From positions 1 to 25,516 of the forward strand of contig JAGOEF010000001.1 of assembly GCA_017997855.1 (NCBI GenBank): a stretch of DNA of 25,516 nt, read 5' to 3'. Source of the stretch: Bacteroidales bacterium. GTDB taxonomy: Bacteria; Bacteroidota; Bacteroidia; Bacteroidales; ML635J-15. The notes below the pieces were generated by a model. It had not been told where the DNA came from and ran no database searches. It was given only the letters and a program-made list of their open reading frames with translations. The position numbers and the translations under genes were made by a program. This document shows, piece by piece, positions 13,675-22,007 of this stretch (its first letter is position 1; each line of letters starts with the position of its first letter).

Positions 13675-15849
13675 TTATCTTAAAGTCACATCAATGGTAA
13701 ATTTCGGCGTTTTCATTTCGTCGGGCAAATTCCTGAAATCGACGGTTTTAAACGAGTAGGCCTCAACGGGAACCTTATTTTCAGCAAAATAGGCTTTTAT
13801 CAGGTTTTCGCGAAGTGCGAGCAATTGATTCAGCCTTGACTGAGCCTTTTCGGGAGTGTATTTTGTCATGCAGGCCTTACGAATGCTGTTATTGTCGGCA
13901 TCAGCACCGAGACCGAGATAAGTCAGAAATTCCGAAGTATTGTCAATCATTTCATTCGCTTCCTTTTTAAGTGAATTAAAGTCTGCATCCGGTTTAAGGG
14001 CCCGTAAGTACATGAGTTTTGTTTCGTAAACAGCTATCAGGGCTTTTTCGGTATCAGGATCGGTGGTTTGGGTAAAAACAAACGCCAGTTCATCTTTCTT
14101 CTTGATAAATCCGGCTATTTTCTCAAGATTTTGTCGTTGTCCCGTATTCAAACTGTCTTGCAACCATTCAAAGTTTATTTGTTTGATTTTTTCGGGATTT
14201 CCACCCACTGCATTGCCAATTGCATTAAACGGAGCCGCAGCCGTTTTGATGAGAAATTCTTCCAAGGTTTTCCAGATTATTTTTCTCACTTTAAATTTGG
14301 GATCAGATGGGTCTCCCGAAACAGGCAGGTCGAAATCGATGATGTCGTTGCGGTCTTTTAAAACATATAAAGCCAATCCAATGGGAACTTTATACGCGGT
14401 AGTGTCTTTTGTTTTTTTACCCATATCCAGGTCCAGAATTCTGATATGGTTTTCACTTTCCATGGCTGCGGGTGTCAGGTAAATGCTACAGTCATAATTG
14501 AATGTTCCTTTCAGGATGGGGCGCGCCAGATAATACTCGGAATAGGGTGACAGGAACACCATATCGAGGTCTCTGAGTAAGGCTTCAAGATAGAATGTTT
14601 CGAGGGTGTACATGTTAACTGTGGCTTTGCCCGACAGCTTACCCTGGTCGTTTAGGTTCATGGTGAATTCCATCGGGACACGGGTTGCCAGATCGGTATA
14701 ATCGCGCATGGTAAAATTCAACTGCGAAATATCAAACAGAAATGGCCGGTTCAGGGTATAGTCGGCATAAGCAATATTGCCGTTAACTACAGTGAGTTCC
14801 TGCACCGAATAATGCATTTCGACCGTGTCGTTGGGGTCAGGAATGGTATCTGCCCAATAGGGGGCAAGCACTATGTCGTAGTTGGCTCCTTTACTGCTCA
14901 GTGTGGTGTTTATTTTGGGATTTTCGATAAGCATCTTACTTATATCGTAATTTTCACGCCAAAGATTAATCGATTCAAGTTCCAGATGCACTTTGTCGGC
15001 ACTCATAAATGGTATCATCGTCGGATCGGTAATCATGAGATTGGTAACACCGGCTTCCCCTGTAATTTCGATATTCATAAGATTGGTCAGGCTTCCGGCT
15101 ATTTTAATATCCGAATACAGATTGCCCGTAATTGAACCGGCATCAACATAGTCGTTGAAATAGCTTTTAAATGGAGTTATATCGATGTTTTCGGTTTTAG
15201 CCGTTACTTCATATTTTGCTTTAGCCTGGTCGATTGTCCCGGCAAGTGACACCTTCCCGTTTTCTCCCATTTCGAATTCAATACCCAGGTCGGAACGGCT
15301 GTTATCCCAGGCAATCTCAGGAATGTTGAGTCCGAGGTTCTTTAGCTCGGTTACCGAATTGATGGTTTTATCTTCGTAGCGTAGGTGGCCACCTGTAACT
15401 GTAAGATTTTTTACCAGATATTTAATGGTATCGCTGCTTTCTTCCTCTGGTTCTTCTCCCTCGGTGAGGTGCTCAATGATATCATCAAAATTAAATCCTT
15501 TTTCGTCGGCAACCACCGAGAGTGTCGGGTTAACCAGTTTGATTTCGGAAAAAGCATATTGGTTTTTCAACAAACGCCAGGGATCCATATCGATAACCAT
15601 TTCGTCGAAACCCAGAAATGTCTGTTTTGCATCTTTTTCGTAAAGCACAAAACCTTTGGCTGAAACACTAAACTTCAAATAATTGATATGCAACTCGGTA
15701 ATGCTAATTTTACGACCAATAATCTTTTCTCCGTTGTTCTCGACATACCATTTAATAATGCTCGATAGAAAGAACATCAGAATGGCAATTATCAGAACAA
15801 AAATAATCAGTATTTTCAGCCCGGTGCGGCGTTTTCGTTTCTTTTCCAT
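13675..15849 (-). CDS. DUF748 / AsmA-like inner-membrane-anchored protein
   Basis: 724 residues. A basic N-terminus (MEKKRKRRTGLK) and one transmembrane helix (about 12-33) anchor it in the inner membrane, with the rest in the periplasm. The body is a long series of amphipathic beta strands as in AsmA-like proteins. The C-terminal third carries the DUF748 signature VPIGLALYVLKDRNDIIDFD followed by LPVSGDPSDPKFKV and IIWKTLEEFLIKTAAAPFNAIG. AsmA/TamB-like proteins are bridge-like lipid transporters or outer-membrane assembly helpers; such a role is inferred here. A -7 box (TATGTTTG, 15877-15870) precedes the ATG. The convergent neighbour is only 16 bases away with no clear terminator between them. 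Confidence 0.9.
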   Translation of the reverse strand: MEKKRKRRTGLKILIIFVLIIAILMFFLSSIIKWYVENNGEKIIGRKISITELHINYLKFSVSAKGFVLYEKDAKQTFLGFDEMVIDMDPWRLLKNQYAFSEIKLVNPTLSVVADEKGFNFDDIIEHLTEGEEPEEESSDTIKYLVKNLTVTGGHLRYEDKTINSVTELKNLGLNIPEIAWDNSRSDLGIEFEMGENGKVSLAGTIDQAKAKYEVTAKTENIDITPFKSYFNDYVDAGSITGNLYSDIKIAGSLTNLMNIEITGEAGVTNLMITDPTMIPFMSADKVHLELESINLWRENYDISKMLIENPKINTTLSSKGANYDIVLAPYWADTIPDPNDTVEMHYSVQELTVVNGNIAYADYTLNRPFLFDISQLNFTMRDYTDLATRVPMEFTMNLNDQGKLSGKATVNMYTLETFYLEALLRDLDMVFLSPYSEYYLARPILKGTFNYDCSIYLTPAAMESENHIRILDLDMGKKTKDTTAYKVPIGLALYVLKDRNDIIDFDLPVSGDPSDPKFKVRKIIWKTLEEFLIKTAAAPFNAIGNAVGGNPEKIKQINFEWLQDSLNTGQRQNLEKIAGFIKKKDELAFVFTQTTDPDTEKALIAVYETKLMYLRALKPDADFNSLKKEANEMIDNTSEFLTYLGLGADADNNSIRKACMTKYTPEKAQSRLNQLLALRENLIKAYFAENKVPVEAYSFKTVDFRNLPDEMKTPKFTIDVTLR

Positions 15850-15869
15850 ACTCCATTATAATTATAATA

Positions 15870-15877
15870 CAAACATA
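15870..15877 (-). promoter_or_regulatory. Candidate -7 promoter box for the DUF748 gene
   Basis: TATGTTTG on the minus strand is a full TAnnTTTG match, 20 bases before the ATG. It lies just after the MFS gene's terminator, as expected for a separate transcription unit. No TTG was found at 19-21 base spacing. Confidence 0.4.
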
Positions 15878-15903
15878 TAATTTTCGATTGGGATTTTGTA
15901 ATC

Positions 15904-15941
15904 AAAAAAAAAGAGGCTGTCGAATAATGAACAGCCTCTTT
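15904..15941 (-). terminator. Rho-independent terminator of the MFS gene
   Basis: On the minus strand AAAGAGGCTGT-type stem: bases 15910-15920 and 15931-15941 pair over 11 bp around a 10-base loop. A run of T (minus strand) continues down to 15904. It lies 22 bases after the MFS stop codon. This is one of the two strongest terminators in the window. Confidence 0.85.
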
Positions 15942-15962
15942 AGAATTATTTTTTATTACCGG

Positions 15963-17645
15963 TTATGACTTAATGTTTGGCAATTCCAGACCATAGCCTT
16001 TCTTTTTATCAACGGCTTTCAGCAGCAATCCGAGTAGTAATGCTGCAACACCAAGTAATGCAAGCATCAGTAGCGGATTTGTATAATCATATGATATTGC
16101 AGCCTGTTGGGGTGTTATTGTACCATCATTAAGTTGTTTAACGACTTCAGGGTTTGATGAATTAAGGATTCTACCGATTAATAATGGGAATAACCACAAA
16201 CCGATGTTCTGTATCCAGAAAATCAGAGCATAAGCAGAACCGATTACTTTTTGGTCAACTAATTTGGGAACGCTTGGCCACAACGAAGCAGGAACCAATG
16301 AGAAAGAAGCTCCAAGAACTAAAATAGTAACGTAAGCAATCAATACACCACCAATGGCACTGCCTTTGGCTAATGGTAATACAAATGCAAATGTTAAATG
16401 GCAAACGATTAATAAAATAGACCCTATCATAAGCATTGATGCAGCTTTTCCTTTGGTGTCAACATATTTACCAAGAATTGGAGTAATACCCACAGCCAAT
16501 AAAGGGAATACAGCAAAAATAGTTTCAGCCGACTGACGCATATATCCCATATAGCAGAAAGTAATCAGGGCAATTATTGAAATTCCCAGGTAAATATATT
16601 TTTGGGTGCCTTTGCGAAAATTGCTTATAAATGCAAAAGCAGCAACAATCAACATAATTCCATATTGCACAAAAGTAACGGTATTCGAAGCCCAGAAAGT
16701 TCCAGCTTCAGGTTCAACAAATGTGAGATTGCATTGCAGCATATTCACAGCATACTTTTGGAATGGGAAAATTGCTGAATAATAAAGTACACAAAGTAAA
16801 GCGACGAGCCAAAATCCGGTGCTTGCAAATATTTTGCGGATATCGCTCACTTTGAATGGATCGTCTTTTTCTTCCGCTTCGCCGGTTTGTGCATCAAGTT
16901 TCTTATCCATGAAGAAATAAACAATGAACATTATCAGAGCAATCATTAGTAAAATTACTCCGAAAGCAACAGAATTTGCTACGTTTACATCCATCAAAAA
17001 AGTATCACTGGTAGAATCTGCTCCCCATTTTGCAATGAGTGGAGAGAATATCATACATGTTGCAACTCCCAGTCGGGCCAATGCCATTTCAGACCCCATA
17101 GCCATAGCCATTTCTCTGCCTTTAAACCATTTCACGATACCACGCGAAACCGTTATCCCAGCCATTTCAACACCACAACCAAAAATCATAAAGCCGACTG
17201 ATGCAAGTTTTGCAGATGCAGGCATCCCTCTATAAAATGGTGTAATTCCTAATTCATCAAATCCCGGGATATAATTTAAATTTTCGGTAAACCAGGTTTC
17301 TAACCCAGATCCAATAAATGAGTTGCTAACAGAGTACCATTTAATAACAGCACCAATTAACATCACAACTCCAGACAAAATAGCGGTAAATCTTACCCCT
17401 AATTTATCCAAAATAATACCTGCAAAAATGAGGAAGAAAATAAAAACATTTAAAAATGTCTCGCTCCCCTGCATAGTTCCAAACGCAGCCGAATCCCATC
17501 CTCGTGTCGATTGCATTAAGTCTTTAATCGGTGAAAGTATATCCATAAAGATATACGAGCAAAACATTGCGAATGCTAAGAGCACCAACGCAGTCCATCT
17601 GGCTGCTGTGCTGTCTCTTAATGTGCTTTTTAATGCATCTGTCAT
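15963..17645 (-). CDS. Major facilitator superfamily transporter (MFSD1-like)
   Basis: 560-residue inner-membrane protein with about 12 hydrophobic helices, the first at about 17-37 (TALVLLAFAMFCSYIFMDIL). The MFS motif region follows the second helix (FAGIILDKLGVRFTAILSG). RGIVKWFKGREMAMAMGSEMALARLG is the intracellular motif shared with MFSD1-like and related transporters. A larger periplasmic segment sits between helices 3 and 4 (residues about 108-148), and a charged cytoplasmic loop (MDKKLDAQTGEAEEKDDPFK) separates the two halves. The substrate cannot be read from the sequence; peptides are one possibility by analogy with MFSD1. It is monocistronic, with its own promoter and strong terminator. 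Codon use looks AT-richer than its neighbours. Confidence 0.88.
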   Translation of the reverse strand: MTDALKSTLRDSTAARWTALVLLAFAMFCSYIFMDILSPIKDLMQSTRGWDSAAFGTMQGSETFLNVFIFFLIFAGIILDKLGVRFTAILSGVVMLIGAVIKWYSVSNSFIGSGLETWFTENLNYIPGFDELGITPFYRGMPASAKLASVGFMIFGCGVEMAGITVSRGIVKWFKGREMAMAMGSEMALARLGVATCMIFSPLIAKWGADSTSDTFLMDVNVANSVAFGVILLMIALIMFIVYFFMDKKLDAQTGEAEEKDDPFKVSDIRKIFASTGFWLVALLCVLYYSAIFPFQKYAVNMLQCNLTFVEPEAGTFWASNTVTFVQYGIMLIVAAFAFISNFRKGTQKYIYLGISIIALITFCYMGYMRQSAETIFAVFPLLAVGITPILGKYVDTKGKAASMLMIGSILLIVCHLTFAFVLPLAKGSAIGGVLIAYVTILVLGASFSLVPASLWPSVPKLVDQKVIGSAYALIFWIQNIGLWLFPLLIGRILNSSNPEVVKQLNDGTITPQQAAISYDYTNPLLMLALLGVAALLLGLLLKAVDKKKGYGLELPNIKS

Positions 17646-17681
17646 AGTGTTTCTGTGTTAAATGTTGAAAATTTTGATGAA

Positions 17682-17710
17682 CAAAAGTAACGTTTTTCGT
17701 AAATCTCAAA
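17682..17710 (-). promoter_or_regulatory. Promoter of the MFS transporter gene
   Basis: On the minus strand TTTG (17710-17707), 17 bases, then TACTTTTG (17689-17682). The -7 box is a full match; the spacer is two bases shorter than usual. It ends 36 bases before the ATG. Confidence 0.5.
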
Positions 17711-17803
17711 CATTTTTTTTTATTTTATTTGGTGTCAGTTGTACTTCTATCTTTTTGTTTTAATGTATGTGAAAAACAAATTGATATTTATATGCAAAAA
17801 ATA

Positions 17804-17834
17804 TTGGTTCGAAACCATATTATTGATATATTTA
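17804..17834 (+). promoter_or_regulatory. Promoter of the large T9SS surface protein gene
   Basis: TTG (17804-17806), 20 bases, then TATATTTA (17827-17834), one base off TAnnTTTG. It ends 25 bases before the ATG. An imperfect inverted repeat (ATATTGGTT CGA AACCATAT, 17801-17820) overlaps the -33 element and could be an operator. Confidence 0.5.
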
Positions 17835-17859
17835 GCCACGTAATTTAAAATTAATTGAC

Positions 17860-20800
17860 ATGAGAAAAATTTACCTTGTAAGTCTGATGATGCTTGTGAC
17901 TGTGATGGCTGCCATCGGGCAGGCACTCCCTGATAACTGGACAGTGGTTACCTCGCTGATTACAGTTACCGAAGAAACAAGCACTGTAAACGATGGCAGT
18001 TCTGCCATGAAAGTGGTATTTACCGGCACAGCGAACGAAGATATTCGTTCCGAATCGTTTGCTGTAACCAGTGGAGCAAGTTTCAGCTACACCCTCGATG
18101 TGTACGACAACGATGCTGCAGGACGAGTGAGAATGGCTATCATCTGGAGCACAGGTAACGATTACCAGAACATTTATTCTGTGGATCAGGCCGGTTGGCA
18201 GACTTTAACCTATTCCGCAAATGTGCCTGCCGGAGCAACCTCGGCTTATATTCTGCTAAGGTTTTATGACGTATCTGCTTCATGGGATGGAGATGCCGAA
18301 TTGTTTATTGACAATGCCGTTTTCTCCGAGAACTCAGGTGCAAACATTATTCTCAATCCTTCTTTCGAAGATTGGTCGGTTCCTGTAATACCTGAGTACA
18401 CCATTGCCGAAATTCAGGGTTCTGCTGATGCTTCCCCTTATGTTGGCGATCAGGTAATAACCGGAGGAATTGTTACCGGTGTTTCTGCTACCGGATATTT
18501 TATTCAGGATGGGGCAGGTGCCTGGAACGGAATTTTCGTTTTCAACAATACAAACACTCCCGTAATTGGTGACGATATTACCATTAAAGGTATCGTTGCT
18601 GAATTCAATGGAAAAACCGAGATGACGAACATTACTGAATATAATGTTAACTCTGTGGATAACGAGTTGCCCTTGCCGGTTGCCGTAACAACACTGGGGG
18701 CTGCTGCCGAAATGTACGAAGGTGTTCTGGTATCGGTAGCTGATGCAAATTGCTCCAATGCGGATGCCGGTTTTGGCGAATGGACTGTTGACGATGGTTC
18801 AGGTGCAATTAATATTAATGACCTGATGTTTGCCTATACCCCTGTTGCTGGAAACGACTACAATGTTACAGGTGTGGTTGATTTTGCCAATGCAGCATTT
18901 AAAATTGAACCGCGCTCTGCCGACGACATAACTGATTTGGGTAACCCCATTCAAAACGCAATCAATCACGCAATTGCCAATTCATCACTTACCGTGAATC
19001 CCAATCCGGTTGAAATAAATCACGGTGAAGCCGCTGAATTTGACGTTACCATACAATACGCCACATTCTCGCCAGACCTTCCGGCAGGATATTATGTTGA
19101 TGCATTCATAACTTTTTCGGAAGCCTTACCCGAAGGAATTTCAATCAATATTGTGCATACCGGATATGGAATTGATGTTACTTATGAACCTGCTGCAGGA
19201 ACTACCGTACTAACATTGTCGCAGATGTTGGGTGTAAGCCCTGCCTTGCTCTGGGGTCATTCCGGTTTAACCGATGTATGGAACTTAAGCATCAGCGGCT
19301 TGCCTATTGGCGAATATGAAGCTCAAATCGTGTCGCTGGCCGACGATGGAACCGATGGTCCGTTCAGTACTTTTGAACTGGCGTCCGATGTACTCAATGT
19401 AAGTGTTCTTCAGACTATTGAGGAAGCCCTGGCTTTACTCCCCGCTTCTTCTTCACTTTCTATTGACCCAGAATATCAGTCACGAACCTGGGGCGAAAAT
19501 GCTGACCTCGAAGTTGTAGCTGTTTTCCCAGGCGAAATTGCACCCATTCTGGCTGAATATTATACCGATGCTTATATTCAGATAAGCCCGGCGCCAACTG
19601 ATGGTTTTGTTGTTTCAATTGTATACGACGATAACAATGGTGGTCATGCCGAACTTGGCTCTTTCGATGTGACTGCAGGTACCGAAAATATATACCTGAG
19701 TGAACTTGCTTCGGTCGACCGCACTTTACTCAGCGGCCATGCAGGATTGCAGATTACCTGGACTGTTACCATCGGGACGCTGGCAGTTGGCGACTACACC
19801 ATAACCATGTCGTCGGTTACCAATACCGAAGCAGGGTTTGGTACGGGTGATTTTGTGCTTGCCACCGATAATGCACAGGTTGTTATTGAAAACGAAACCG
19901 ACCCGATTACAATTATTCAACAACCGGCCGACCTGGTAGTTTGTCAGGATGTTGAAGCTTACCTTTTTGTGGAAGCCGAGTCGGAAGAAATAATTTCATA
20001 CGAATGGTTCCTCAACAGCGAAAGTACTGGAATTTTGAATGATACAATTTATGTTACTACTCCGGGAGAATATTATTGTGTACTGACGACTGAGTCAGCC
20101 ACTCTGACAACAGAAACAGCAAGCTTTATGATTTCGGTTCCTGTAGTGAATCTGGGTCCCGATGCTCAATATTGTAATGGATATATCGCTGAACTCAATG
20201 CTGGAGAATTTGCTTCTTATGAGTGGCAGGATTTAAGTGCCAATGCTACATTTACTGTAACAGAATCCGGAGAATATTTTGTTGTGGTTAGCGATGAATA
20301 TGGCTGTACCGCTTCCGATACAATTAATATACTGTTTATTCTGGATTGGAGCTTCAGTTTGGGCGAAGATGTGTACCTCTGTCCCGAAGCAGTTATTACC
20401 CTTGAATCACCTGTAGTGGGAGCTTACGAATGGAATACCGAAGAAACCACGGCCTCTATCGAAGTGGAAACTGCCGGTGAATATATTCTGACTGTGGTTC
20501 AGGGTAACTGCACCGAAAGCGATACTATTGTTGTAATAGCTGCCGAAAACCCCGAAGCGTTTGATTTTGGTGATGAATTGTTTGCTTGTCAGGGTTCGGA
20601 ACTCAGTATTGAGTCTCCCGTAGCAGCCGAGGCGTATTTGTGGAGCACAGGAGCTGTTACTGATGAAATTGTGGTAACTGAATCAGGAACATATACCCTG
20701 ACTATTTTCAATGAAGCCGGTTGTTCTGCCAGCGATGATGTGGTTGTAAATTTTGTTGACTTCATTATTATTAGTCTTGGCGACGATATTATGGCATGTC

Positions 20801-21663
20801 CCGGTGACAGTGTCGTTCTTGATCCGGCAGCCGGTGCTTCTTGGATATGGTCTGATGCTTCTGAACTCAGTACTCTTACGGTTGGCGCTGCCGGAGTTTA
20901 TTCGGTTACAGTTACCGATTCTTACGGATGCACCGGTTCCGACGAAATTGAAGTGGCTTACAGGATTGCTCCTGCCGTGAATCTGGGCGAAGACATCGTT
21001 TTCTGTTCGGGTAACATGCTTGAACTTCAGGCTCCGGTTGCAACGGAATACGTATGGAGCACGGGTGATACCTTGCAGGGAATCGAAGTGAGCGTATCGG
21101 GCGATTATTCGGTTACCATTACAGATGAATTCGGGTGTCACAATTCCGACACGATGAATCTTACGGTATTACCTTCTCCTCTGGTTGATTTGGGTCCTGA
21201 TAATACAATTACCGAAGACCAGACCATTATCTTAGGTGCATACCCCGGTTATACAACTTATCAGTGGTTCGACAATTCAACCAGTGATTATATCGTTCTC
21301 AACGGTCTCAGCCTGGGTGTTGGCGAACATATTATCTGGGTTAGGGTAACTGCTTCAAACGATTGCGAAACCTACGACGAATTTACGCTTACCGTAACCG
21401 AAGGAATAGGTGTTGATCCTGTGATCGCAGAATCAGTGAATGTTTTCCCAAATCCAGTAAACAATATATTGAATGTTGATTTCGGTTTGCTTAACGGAAA
21501 TAAAAATGTGAGTCTGTTTGATGCCACCGGACGGTGTATCCTTAGTATTAATACAACCGACAATCAGACATCATTAGATTGTAGTGGTTTGGCTGATGGT
21601 ATGTATACCGTAAGCATAAGCTCCGAAAATGAATTTGTTCGCAAAACCGTTGTAAAACAATAA
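17860..21663 (+). CDS. Large modular T9SS-secreted surface protein
   Basis: 1267 residues. Signal peptide 1-21; a jelly-roll/carbohydrate-binding-like domain at about 22-155; then at 180-360 an OB-fold region of the type found beside secreted nucleases (IAEIQGSADASPYVGDQVIT, GYFIQDGAGAWNGIFVF, YEGVLVSV, EPRSADDI). No nuclease domain follows. Residues 362-517 and 518-677 are two copies of one ~155-residue domain. An Ig-like domain (about 680-760) precedes six regular ~69-residue modules (762-1180) with the pattern LGxD...C...YxWS...SGxYxVxVxDxxGCxxSD. The C-terminal 75 residues are a type A T9SS sorting domain (VFPNPVNNILNVDF to RKTVVKQ). No enzyme site is seen, so an adhesin or matrix role is inferred. 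It has its own promoter and terminator. Confidence 0.93.
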   Translation: MRKIYLVSLMMLVTVMAAIGQALPDNWTVVTSLITVTEETSTVNDGSSAMKVVFTGTANEDIRSESFAVTSGASFSYTLDVYDNDAAGRVRMAIIWSTGNDYQNIYSVDQAGWQTLTYSANVPAGATSAYILLRFYDVSASWDGDAELFIDNAVFSENSGANIILNPSFEDWSVPVIPEYTIAEIQGSADASPYVGDQVITGGIVTGVSATGYFIQDGAGAWNGIFVFNNTNTPVIGDDITIKGIVAEFNGKTEMTNITEYNVNSVDNELPLPVAVTTLGAAAEMYEGVLVSVADANCSNADAGFGEWTVDDGSGAININDLMFAYTPVAGNDYNVTGVVDFANAAFKIEPRSADDITDLGNPIQNAINHAIANSSLTVNPNPVEINHGEAAEFDVTIQYATFSPDLPAGYYVDAFITFSEALPEGISINIVHTGYGIDVTYEPAAGTTVLTLSQMLGVSPALLWGHSGLTDVWNLSISGLPIGEYEAQIVSLADDGTDGPFSTFELASDVLNVSVLQTIEEALALLPASSSLSIDPEYQSRTWGENADLEVVAVFPGEIAPILAEYYTDAYIQISPAPTDGFVVSIVYDDNNGGHAELGSFDVTAGTENIYLSELASVDRTLLSGHAGLQITWTVTIGTLAVGDYTITMSSVTNTEAGFGTGDFVLATDNAQVVIENETDPITIIQQPADLVVCQDVEAYLFVEAESEEIISYEWFLNSESTGILNDTIYVTTPGEYYCVLTTESATLTTETASFMISVPVVNLGPDAQYCNGYIAELNAGEFASYEWQDLSANATFTVTESGEYFVVVSDEYGCTASDTINILFILDWSFSLGEDVYLCPEAVITLESPVVGAYEWNTEETTASIEVETAGEYILTVVQGNCTESDTIVVIAAENPEAFDFGDELFACQGSELSIESPVAAEAYLWSTGAVTDEIVVTESGTYTLTIFNEAGCSASDDVVVNFVDFIIISLGDDIMACPGDSVVLDPAAGASWIWSDASELSTLTVGAAGVYSVTVTDSYGCTGSDEIEVAYRIAPAVNLGEDIVFCSGNMLELQAPVATEYVWSTGDTLQGIEVSVSGDYSVTITDEFGCHNSDTMNLTVLPSPLVDLGPDNTITEDQTIILGAYPGYTTYQWFDNSTSDYIVLNGLSLGVGEHIIWVRVTASNDCETYDEFTLTVTEGIGVDPVIAESVNVFPNPVNNILNVDFGLLNGNKNVSLFDATGRCILSINTTDNQTSLDCSGLADGMYTVSISSENEFVRKTVVKQ

Positions 21664-21684
21664 ATTCTGTAAATTGCATGTTAT

Positions 21685-21717
21685 ACAGGCAACGGACTTC
21701 CGTTGCCTGTGTTTTTT
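21685..21717 (+). terminator. Rho-independent terminator after the T9SS surface protein
   Basis: ACAGGCAACGG (21685-21695) and CCGTTGCCTGT (21700-21710) form a perfect 11-bp stem with loop ACTT, followed by six T at 21712-21717. It begins 22 bases after the stop codon. Confidence 0.9.
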
Positions 21718-21757
21718 GTGTAAACCTCTAATTGTTAATAAATAGTGAGATGTTTAA

Positions 21758-21788
21758 TTTGAAATGAAAATTCATAGTAATAATTTTG
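21758..21788 (+). promoter_or_regulatory. Near-ideal Bacteroidota promoter of the small lipoprotein gene
   Basis: TTTG (21758-21761), 19 bases, then TAATTTTG (21781-21788): both boxes and the spacing fit the consensus exactly. A second TAATTTTG lies at 21795-21802. Transcription would start only about 10-15 bases before the ATG at 21806. Confidence 0.7.
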
Positions 21789-21805
21789 AAAAAATAATTT
21801 TGACA

Positions 21806-21934
21806 ATGAAAAAAAGTATCTTGATTGTTGCCGCTGTTTTATTTCTTTCCGCAGTACTTTATTCCTGCAAAGGGACACAGGATTGTCCTGCCTATAGTAA
21901 AGCAGAAAGACCCCAGGTGGAAAGCAGGACATGA
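21806..21934 (+). CDS. Very small lipoprotein (42 residues)
   Basis: A 43-codon frame, ATG 21806 to TGA 21932-21934. The product starts MKKSILIVAAVLFLSAVLYS and then has Cys21: a positive N-terminus, hydrophobic core and LYSC lipobox, so a classic lipoprotein signal. The mature peptide is 22 residues (CKGTQDCPAYSKAERPQVES plus two), with a second Cys in the motif DCPAYSKAE. A near-perfect promoter directly upstream and the terminator of the preceding gene isolate it as a transcription unit. I recall similar tiny lipoproteins with a CPAYS-like motif in other Bacteroidota, but no function. The outer-membrane protein gene at 22008 follows after 73 bases. The gene call is strong for its size. Confidence 0.75.
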   Translation: MKKSILIVAAVLFLSAVLYSCKGTQDCPAYSKAERPQVESRT

Positions 21935-21977
21935 TTTGCCTCAAAATAAATTCGCTCGGGTAACGTTATAATTTTAT

Positions 21978-21985
21978 TATATTTG
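21978..21985 (+). promoter_or_regulatory. Candidate -7 promoter box for the outer-membrane protein gene
   Basis: TATATTTG matches TAnnTTTG fully and ends 22 bases before the ATG at 22008. No TTG lies at standard spacing, so the gene may also be reached by read-through from the small lipoprotein promoter. Confidence 0.45.
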
Positions 21986-22007
21986 TTACGTCAGAAGCAT
22001 TTTGTGT

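Noticed and set aside
20683..21141. Open frame of 152 codons on the minus strand inside the T9SS surface protein gene
   Set aside because: It is a shadow of the repeated modules on the plus strand, with no signal, start context or family motif.
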